Part shown: piece after piece, positions 57,002 to 64,000 of the stretch | Numbering within the stretch: position 1 is the stretch's first letter | How the letters are laid out: each line of letters begins with the position of its first letter | Assembly (NCBI GenBank): GCA_963807235.1 | Contig: CAWEBF010000010.1 | Location: 62,001 to 126,000, forward strand | Source: CAWEBF01 sp963807235 | Lineage (GTDB): Bacteria; Acidobacteriota; Vicinamibacteria; Vicinamibacterales; UBA2999 | Direction: 5' to 3' | DNA length: 64,000 bases | Translations under genes and position numbers: made by a program | Notes under the pieces: generated by a model | The model's database searches: none | Seen by the model: only the letters and a program-made list of their open reading frames with translations | Told to the model about the DNA's origin: nothing

Positions 57002-57490
57002 GTGGAGGGCCGCGGCTCGTCGCCGTCGCGCTGGCGGCCGTCGCGGCACCGTCTGGCGGTCTCGGTGCGCAAGCGCGGCGATCCGTTTTCGGGCGTGTGG
57101 AGGCTGAACGTCGAGAAGTCGCTCTACGAGGCGGGCCGGCCGCCTCGCAGCTTCACCCGCACCTACGAGGACCGCGGCGGCGGCGTGATCTTCCTGACCG
57201 TGGACAGCGTGAACGCCAGCGGCGCGGCCGCGCGCGCCTACCTGGTCTACAAACGCGACGGCAAGCCGTATCCGGAGTCCGCGGCTGGCGTGAAAGCCGT
57301 GCGGATGGTAGCCGTGCGTGCCGTGGACAACTTGACCGAGGAGGTCGGCACCGTGACCGACGGCCGCGTGACCGAAGCCGGCAACACCTTGAGCGTGTCG
57401 CGCGACCGCAAGACGCTGACGCAGACCATGAAGGGCGTCACGCCCGATGGCCGCCCCTATACGAATGTCGTCGTCTACGACAAACAGTAA
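57002..57490 (+). CDS. small secreted hypothetical protein, frameshifted
   Basis: About 160 residues. The first frame begins at GTG 57002. A hydrophobic signal-like stretch (RLVAVALAAVAAPSGGLGAQ) is in the adjacent frame, so an indel near 57070 is inferred. The mature part DPFSGVWRLNVEKSLYEAG, FTRTYEDRGGGVIFLTVDSV and VSRDRKTLTQTMKGVTPDGR is a beta-rich lipocalin-like pattern of unknown function. It lies 20 bp after the hydrolase and 17 bp before the kinase. Confidence 0.5.
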   Translation: MEGRGSSPSRWRPSRHRLAVSVRKRGDPFSGVWRLNVEKSLYEAGRPPRSFTRTYEDRGGGVIFLTVDSVNASGAAARAYLVYKRDGKPYPESAAGVKAVRMVAVRAVDNLTEEVGTVTDGRVTEAGNTLSVSRDRKTLTQTMKGVTPDGRPYTNVVVYDKQ

Positions 57491-57506
57491 GAGTGGCCGA
57501 CCCAGT

Positions 57507-59844
<2,338 letters not shown>

Positions 59845-59850
59845 CGGACC

Positions 59851-61557
59851 TCAGCCGGCGACGGTCTTCCAGTTCTTCGCCAGGTACTCCGCCGTTCGCC
59901 AGGCCAGCGCCTGCGCCGTAAGCGTCGGGTTCCTGGCGCCGCTCGTCCCCATCACCGACGCGCCCAGCACGCCGAGATTCGGGACCTCGTGCGACAGGCC
60001 CCAGCGGTTCACGACGTTGGTCTCAGGGTTGTCGCCCATCCGCGTGCCGCCGTAGGCGTGCGTGGAGATCCCCATCGTGCCCATGCCGGTCTTCTCGGTG
60101 GCGATGGCGCCGGCCGCCTTGAACCACTCCACCATCTTGTCCTGGACGAAGGTGGCCACCTTTCGTTCGTTGTCCTTGTAGTCCGCCGTGATGCGGCACA
60201 CGGGATGGCCGAGCGGATCCTTCACGACCGGATCGAGGTCCAGGTAGTTCTCTTCGTGAGGGAGCGTCGTCTTCTGCAGGTACGCCGTGTTCCAGCGGTC
60301 GGCGTTCTCCTTGACGAACGCTTTCCACCTCGCACCCCATCGCGGCGCGCGCCCGAACGTGCTCATGCCGGCCGCGCCGACGGGACGCCGGTCCGAGTAG
60401 ACCCACAGGTTGCCGCCGCCGATGAAGTCCAGGCCGCTGTGGTCGAAGTTGTCGTCGGCCCAGTTGTCCACGGCGATGCCCTGCGCGGGCAGGCCGTACC
60501 ACGCATTGAGATCGCGCGGGAACAGCGCGCTGACCGTGGACACCTGGTTGTGGCTGAAGTAGTGGCGGCCCACCTGGCCGCGGTTGTTCGACAGCCCCTT
60601 CGGGAAGGCCGGCGACGTGGAGAGCAGCAGCATCCGCACGTTCTCGTAGACGTAGCCCGCCAGCAGGACGACGTCCGCCGGCTGGAAATATTCCGTGCCG
60701 CCTTTGAGGTAGTTCACGCCGGTGATGCGGCCCTGGCCGTTCACCGCCACCGTGGTGACGTGGGCTTCGGTGACCACGGTCAGGCGCTTCGTGCGCTGGG
60801 CCTTCGGGATGGTGGTGACGGCCGTGGATCCTTTCGCGCTGACGTGGCAGCCGCCGCGCGCGCAGAACCCGTGATAGACGCACGCGGCGCGGTTCTGGTA
60901 GCGGCCGGAATTGACCGCCGCCGGACCAGGGAAGGGATGCCAGCCGAGCCCGCGCGCCGCGGTGGCCATCATGTCGGTGAAGCCGGTGCCGCGCAGGGGC
61001 GGCATCGGATACGCCCGCGCGCGCGGGCCCTCGAAGATGTTGCCCCGTTTGTCGATCGTGCCGCGGACGTTTCCGGCCTGGCCGGAGACGCCGATTTCCA
61101 CCTCCACCTTGTCGTAGTACGGCTCCAGCTCGTCGTAGCCGAACGGCCAGTCCTCGATCGTCGAGCCCTTGGGGACGCGCGAGGCGCCGTACCGGCGGCG
61201 CGTCTCGCTGACCACCTTGAAGTCCCACGGGTTCAGCCGCCAGCTCTGCGCCCAGTAGTGCAGCGTCGTCCCACCGACGGCGTTCATCATCGGGTGGATC
61301 GCGCCGCGGGGCGACGGAGGCGACGACGCGCTGGCGCGATGCGTGGGGATCTCGCGGTTGGCTTTCTGCACCGAGTGCGGCCAGCCGCGGTAGTTGTTCC
61401 GCAGTTCGTCGGGGGAGAAGTCCGCTGGTGCCAGCCATGTGCCGGCGTCGAGTCCCACGACGTCCAGCCCCGCCTCTGTCAGGGGCAGCACCGCCACACC
61501 TCCGGCGGCGCCGAGGCCAACCACGACGACGTTGGTGCGCGGCAGCTCAGTGGCCAT
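59851..61557 (-). CDS. GMC-family FAD oxidoreductase
   Basis: 568 residues from ATG 61557. N-terminal FAD motif VVVVGLGAAGGVAVLPLTEA (GxGxxG). GGTTLHYWAQSWRLNPWDF, GCHVSAKGSTAVTTIP and the C-terminal STHAYGGTRMGDNPETNVVN and SGARNPTLTAQALAWRTAEY fit the gluconate-2-dehydrogenase-type large subunit with its C-terminal active-site histidine. No signal of its own; Tat export with the small partner subunit is usual. It is probably coupled to the small subunit upstream and converges on the kinase (6 bp between stops). Confidence 0.9.
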   Translation of the reverse strand: MATELPRTNVVVVGLGAAGGVAVLPLTEAGLDVVGLDAGTWLAPADFSPDELRNNYRGWPHSVQKANREIPTHRASASSPPSPRGAIHPMMNAVGGTTLHYWAQSWRLNPWDFKVVSETRRRYGASRVPKGSTIEDWPFGYDELEPYYDKVEVEIGVSGQAGNVRGTIDKRGNIFEGPRARAYPMPPLRGTGFTDMMATAARGLGWHPFPGPAAVNSGRYQNRAACVYHGFCARGGCHVSAKGSTAVTTIPKAQRTKRLTVVTEAHVTTVAVNGQGRITGVNYLKGGTEYFQPADVVLLAGYVYENVRMLLLSTSPAFPKGLSNNRGQVGRHYFSHNQVSTVSALFPRDLNAWYGLPAQGIAVDNWADDNFDHSGLDFIGGGNLWVYSDRRPVGAAGMSTFGRAPRWGARWKAFVKENADRWNTAYLQKTTLPHEENYLDLDPVVKDPLGHPVCRITADYKDNERKVATFVQDKMVEWFKAAGAIATEKTGMGTMGISTHAYGGTRMGDNPETNVVNRWGLSHEVPNLGVLGASVMGTSGARNPTLTAQALAWRTAEYLAKNWKTVAG

Positions 61558-62221
61558 GGCGCGTCGACGGAGGCGGGGACCTCGTGTCGGCCGTCCCGAG
61601 AACATCGAGTAGTCGTACGCCGACATGTGGAGCTGGCGCGGACGCCGGTCGAGGCGCTGCTCGTCGGCCGTCACCGCCAGCCTGACGCCGGGATAGCCCA
61701 CCAGGTCCCAGCCGACGAAGTTGCGGTTGCCGCCATAGTAGGGATCGCCGAAGGTGCCCTGGAGGGTGTGGTTCAGCACCAGGTTGAAGAAGGCGGCGGC
61801 GCCGGGCGGGCCGAACGAGGGCACCGCGTTCCGTTCGAGGGCGGACAGGAGCTCGTCCTGATCGGCCTCCGAGAGCTGCGCGAACCGGTTGCCCTTGCCC
61901 TGCCGCGCGTAGGCATCGAGGTTCGCCAGGCCCGACTCGGTAGGCGTCGCGCGACGCCGCCAGCGCTCCGCCGAGGGCGCGGTCGATGTAGTGCGCCGCG
62001 CCGGCCTCGCGCGCGCCGGGCCCGTTGGCGTCGGTCGGGATCAGACGCGCGCAGATCGCCTCCAATGTTTCGGCCTCCGGCTGCGTGAGTGTCTCCAGCG
62101 GCTCCCTGCGCGGAGGCGCGGCCGGCGCCTGCGCGGCGTCGCTGAGCGCCGTGGGCACCGCGGCTGCCGCTGAGGCGACGCCGGCGCGCTTCAGCAGGTC
62201 ACGCCTGGAGATGGGAGTCAC
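61558..62221 (-). CDS. gluconate 2-dehydrogenase subunit 3-like Tat-exported protein, frameshifted
   Basis: About 220 residues from GTG 62221 with a Tat motif (TPISRRDLLKRAGVASAAAA). Body: PEAETLEAICARLIPTDANG, REAGAAHYIDRALGG, then after a break near 61945 QLSEADQDELLSALERN and NLVLNHTLQGTFGDPYYGGN, as in subunit 3 of membrane-bound gluconate dehydrogenases. The C terminus (YDYSMFSGRPTRGP) runs in frame into the GMC gene with no stop, which could be an indel or a genuine fusion. It probably escorts the FAD subunit through Tat. Confidence 0.78.
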
Positions 62222-62314
62222 CACAGCACCATTTTCATGGCCGATATCGTAGCCGTACCGGCGCACCTTGTTAGGAATCGCCGCCTGCGACGTTTCCTCT
62301 TGTAGAGGACTCAG

Positions 62315-63610
62315 ATGGCCAACCACCCATCGGACGACAGCGGTCAGACCGGCCAGGGCTCTTCACCCGGCGGCGAAGTGCAAAGCCCGACACTCCCGCT
62401 GCCGCCTCCACGCGACGGACATTCCCTGGCCGAGGCAGTGCGGAGCGTCTTGGACGTTCATTCCGATCCGCAGCGGCCGCGTCCGCTGTCGCTCGAGCAC
62501 CAGCGCCGGCTCCCCGTGGTTGCGGCGCGCGAGCCATTGGACCGGTCGTTTCAGTCCAGGGCCGCACGGACACTATGGCTCCCGTCCGATCTAAAGGACG
62601 CTCCGGCGATGCGGCGGTCTTCTCTGGCTGCAGGGGCATGGGAGCTGCCGGCGGCCCCGATAGACTGGGGCCTGCCGGGCCGCTCGCTCGAAACCTGGAC
62701 CCCGGCACAAATCAAAGCGGAGGCCAAATACGAAAGGCACTGCGCGGGCTACGCCCCGCGATCGGCGACGCTTTCCGCACAGGCTCGACCGACGGCGACG
62801 CGGCGTCCCCGCGTCGTCCGGGCAGCGGACGGGCGACGCTACAAGCTGTCGGCCGACGATCCGCACGTGCAAATCTTCGGGTGGGACGATCGTTTCGAGA
62901 TCTATCCCGACAACTACCCGGCCCAGTGTGTCTGCCATCTCACCATGTGGACTCAGCGGACGCCGACCTCGCCGTGGGACAAGCAAGGTGAAGGCACCGG
63001 ATTTCTCGCCGGACGCCGCGTCTGCGTGACCGCCAGTCACTTATGGCCGGGCGGAGAATTCTCGGGTTGGAAGATCGACGTGGTGCCGGCCGACTTTCAG
63101 GTGGGTGTGTCGCTGCTTGGATTCAGCGCTCACACCAACGCCCACTCCGCCAGGCGGGCCTCGACCGACGTAGGCACCGACATCATGGTGCTCGGCCTCT
63201 ACGACGCCATCGGCGACATCGCCGGCTATTTCGGCACCACGGGCTACACCGACGCCTGGGAAGACTGGAACGTGTGGTCGCTCGTCGGCTATCCCTACGA
63301 CCATCCCGGCATCCCCACCGCGCAGACAGGCATCGCCGTCTACGATGACGACAACGGGCCCGATACTCAGTTCCCGGACGGGTCAGTGTTCAGCTCGCTG
63401 CAGCTCGAGTCGTACGCCGACGAGGCGAGTGGCATGTCGGGAGGGCCGCTGTTCTCGTGGTTCGAGGACGGTTTCCCGTACGCCGTGGGAGTCCACAAGG
63501 GGCGCGAAGTGTTCGACGCTGGCCCCTTCGGCGTGGATCGCAACTCCGTCGCGTCCGGGGGCGCGCTCCTGAACGGGATGGTGCGCTGGGCCCGCGGCGC
63601 CTGGGACTGA
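62315..63610 (+). CDS. trypsin-like (S1/V8-type) serine protease without signal peptide
   Basis: 431 residues from ATG 62315. The first ~170 residues are Pro/Arg/Ser-rich and probably disordered. The protease fold then shows TGFLAGRRVCVTASHLWPGG (His), DVGTDIMVLGLYDAIGD (Asp) and ASGMSGGPLFSWFEDG (Ser, GMSGGP), followed by GVHKGREVFDAGP. The pattern is closest to glutamyl-endopeptidase/V8-like enzymes. No export signal is visible, so the N-terminal segment may be a prodomain or adapter. Divergent from the GMC unit. Confidence 0.82.
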   Translation: MANHPSDDSGQTGQGSSPGGEVQSPTLPLPPPRDGHSLAEAVRSVLDVHSDPQRPRPLSLEHQRRLPVVAAREPLDRSFQSRAARTLWLPSDLKDAPAMRRSSLAAGAWELPAAPIDWGLPGRSLETWTPAQIKAEAKYERHCAGYAPRSATLSAQARPTATRRPRVVRAADGRRYKLSADDPHVQIFGWDDRFEIYPDNYPAQCVCHLTMWTQRTPTSPWDKQGEGTGFLAGRRVCVTASHLWPGGEFSGWKIDVVPADFQVGVSLLGFSAHTNAHSARRASTDVGTDIMVLGLYDAIGDIAGYFGTTGYTDAWEDWNVWSLVGYPYDHPGIPTAQTGIAVYDDDNGPDTQFPDGSVFSSLQLESYADEASGMSGGPLFSWFEDGFPYAVGVHKGREVFDAGPFGVDRNSVASGGALLNGMVRWARGAWD

Positions 63611-63775
63611 TACCGAGTCGCCCGCGGCATGTCGGCCGCGGAATGGAATTACGGCGGCCGTAAGAGGCACCGTCCGGATTTGTTCAGGACCGCGGGATTT
63701 CCGAGCTGCCCGACGAGTCCCCGGCACTCGCTTTGCACTGAGCCGCAGGTCGGCGGGGACTGTGAGGGGACCGTA
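63611..63775. other. intergenic region
   Basis: 165 bp before the cupredoxin gene. GAGGGGA (63764-63770) is the ribosome binding site. ACGGCGGCCGT at 63651-63661 is a small palindrome. No promoter assigned. Confidence 0.4.
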
Positions 63776-64000
63776 ATGCGACTCCACGAGTTCGCGCTCG
63801 CGTCGATCGCGGGCGTCCTGTTCGTGGGTTGCGGCGGCGGCGGCTCTATGCCAAGCTCGCCGTCCACGATCTGCCCCTGCGATGATCACGATCGTCGGTT
63901 AGAGTGGCGCGCAGGCCTTTTCGCCCAACCCCGCGAGCCTCGGTGGGCAGATGGTCGTTTTCCGGAACAACGACTCGGTCGCACATCGTGTGATGCTGAA
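63776..64000 (+). CDS. cupredoxin-domain lipoprotein, partial at window end and frameshifted
   Basis: ATG 63776 has GAGGGGA 5 nt upstream and opens MRLHEFALASIAGVLFVGC, a lipoprotein signal with cysteine in the lipobox followed by a glycine run. From about 63905 the coding frame changes to AQAFSPNPASLGGQMVVFRN and NDSVAHRVML, the start of a plastocyanin-like blue-copper domain with the first copper histidine. The remainder lies beyond the window. The break near 63900 (TTAGAG) is probably an indel. Confidence 0.6.
   Translation, partial: MRLHEFALASIAGVLFVGCGGGGSMPSSPSTICPCDDHDRRLEWRAGLFAQPREPRWADGRFPEQRLGRTSCDAE

Noticed and set aside
59989..62088. 699-residue plus-strand frame opposite the GMC gene
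   Set aside because: The minus-strand product matches the GMC family throughout, so the plus frame is a shadow.

Overview
The window is GC-rich chromosomal DNA whose gene families point to an Acidobacteriota genome, most likely a soil or sediment member of the Vicinamibacteria type. Indicators are VWFA-related secreted proteins of the acidobacterial TIGR03436 type (254-2293, 35413-37546), TIGR03435-type proteins, PadR/HAAS pairs, M56 peptidases paired with BlaI regulators, large Oar-like TonB-dependent receptors with an N-terminal carboxypeptidase-regulatory domain, DUF6152 proteins and Pkn-type Ser/Thr kinases with TPR or beta-propeller tails. These assignments are by eye from the translations. 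About forty coding-frame breaks are visible, many in G/C-rich runs and densest after 50 kb. They look more like residual indels of a long-read or metagenome assembly than real gene decay, so frameshifted genes are annotated as single loci.

Layout. 0.25-10 kb: a VWA protein, a PQQ-type sugar dehydrogenase, a short-chain dehydrogenase, a TPR kinase, a DUF6152 protein, a secreted WEGDTLVVDT-family protein and a quinoprotein dehydrogenase. 10-15 kb: a TonB-dependent receptor, a double VOC protein and a polytopic membrane protein. 15-21 kb (minus strand): a PadR regulator, a HAAS membrane protein, an amidohydrolase and a kinase with a beta-propeller. 21-25.6 kb: two membrane proteins and a 30-residue coupled peptide (minus), then two WEGDTLVVDT-like proteins around an MBL hydrolase (plus). 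25.8-37.5 kb: two BlaI-M56 sensor modules in a row, a TIGR03435 protein, a TonB-dependent receptor and a VWA protein.

37.55-41.64 kb: a 4.1-kb island bounded by two inverted copies of a MITE-like element with 40-bp terminal inverted repeats. It carries SMI1/KNR4, DUF2199, metzincin-like, VOC and methyltransferase genes. One complete integron attC site and two half sites mark it as an integrase-less cassette remnant.

41.6-50.2 kb: DUF6152 and M28 peptidase genes, DUF2277, two more WEGDTLVVDT proteins with a DUF6152 gene, a molybdenum hydroxylase pair and DUF456. 50.3-64 kb: a serine hydrolase, a multihaem-type cytochrome, an apparent fusion of a subclass B3 metallo-beta-lactamase to a periplasmic solute-binding domain, a secreted protein with two alpha/beta-hydrolase domains, a third kinase, a GMC oxidoreductase with its small partner, a trypsin-like protease and the start of a cupredoxin lipoprotein.

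Overall the region is rich in exported oxidoreductases, hydrolases and signalling proteins, suggesting envelope sensing and periplasmic oxidation of organic matter. Three families of dispersed palindromic repeats lie between genes. The most notable items are the MITE-bounded cassette island, the MBL-solute-binding fusion, the twin BlaI-M56 modules and the double-hairpin repeat with compensatory stem changes.
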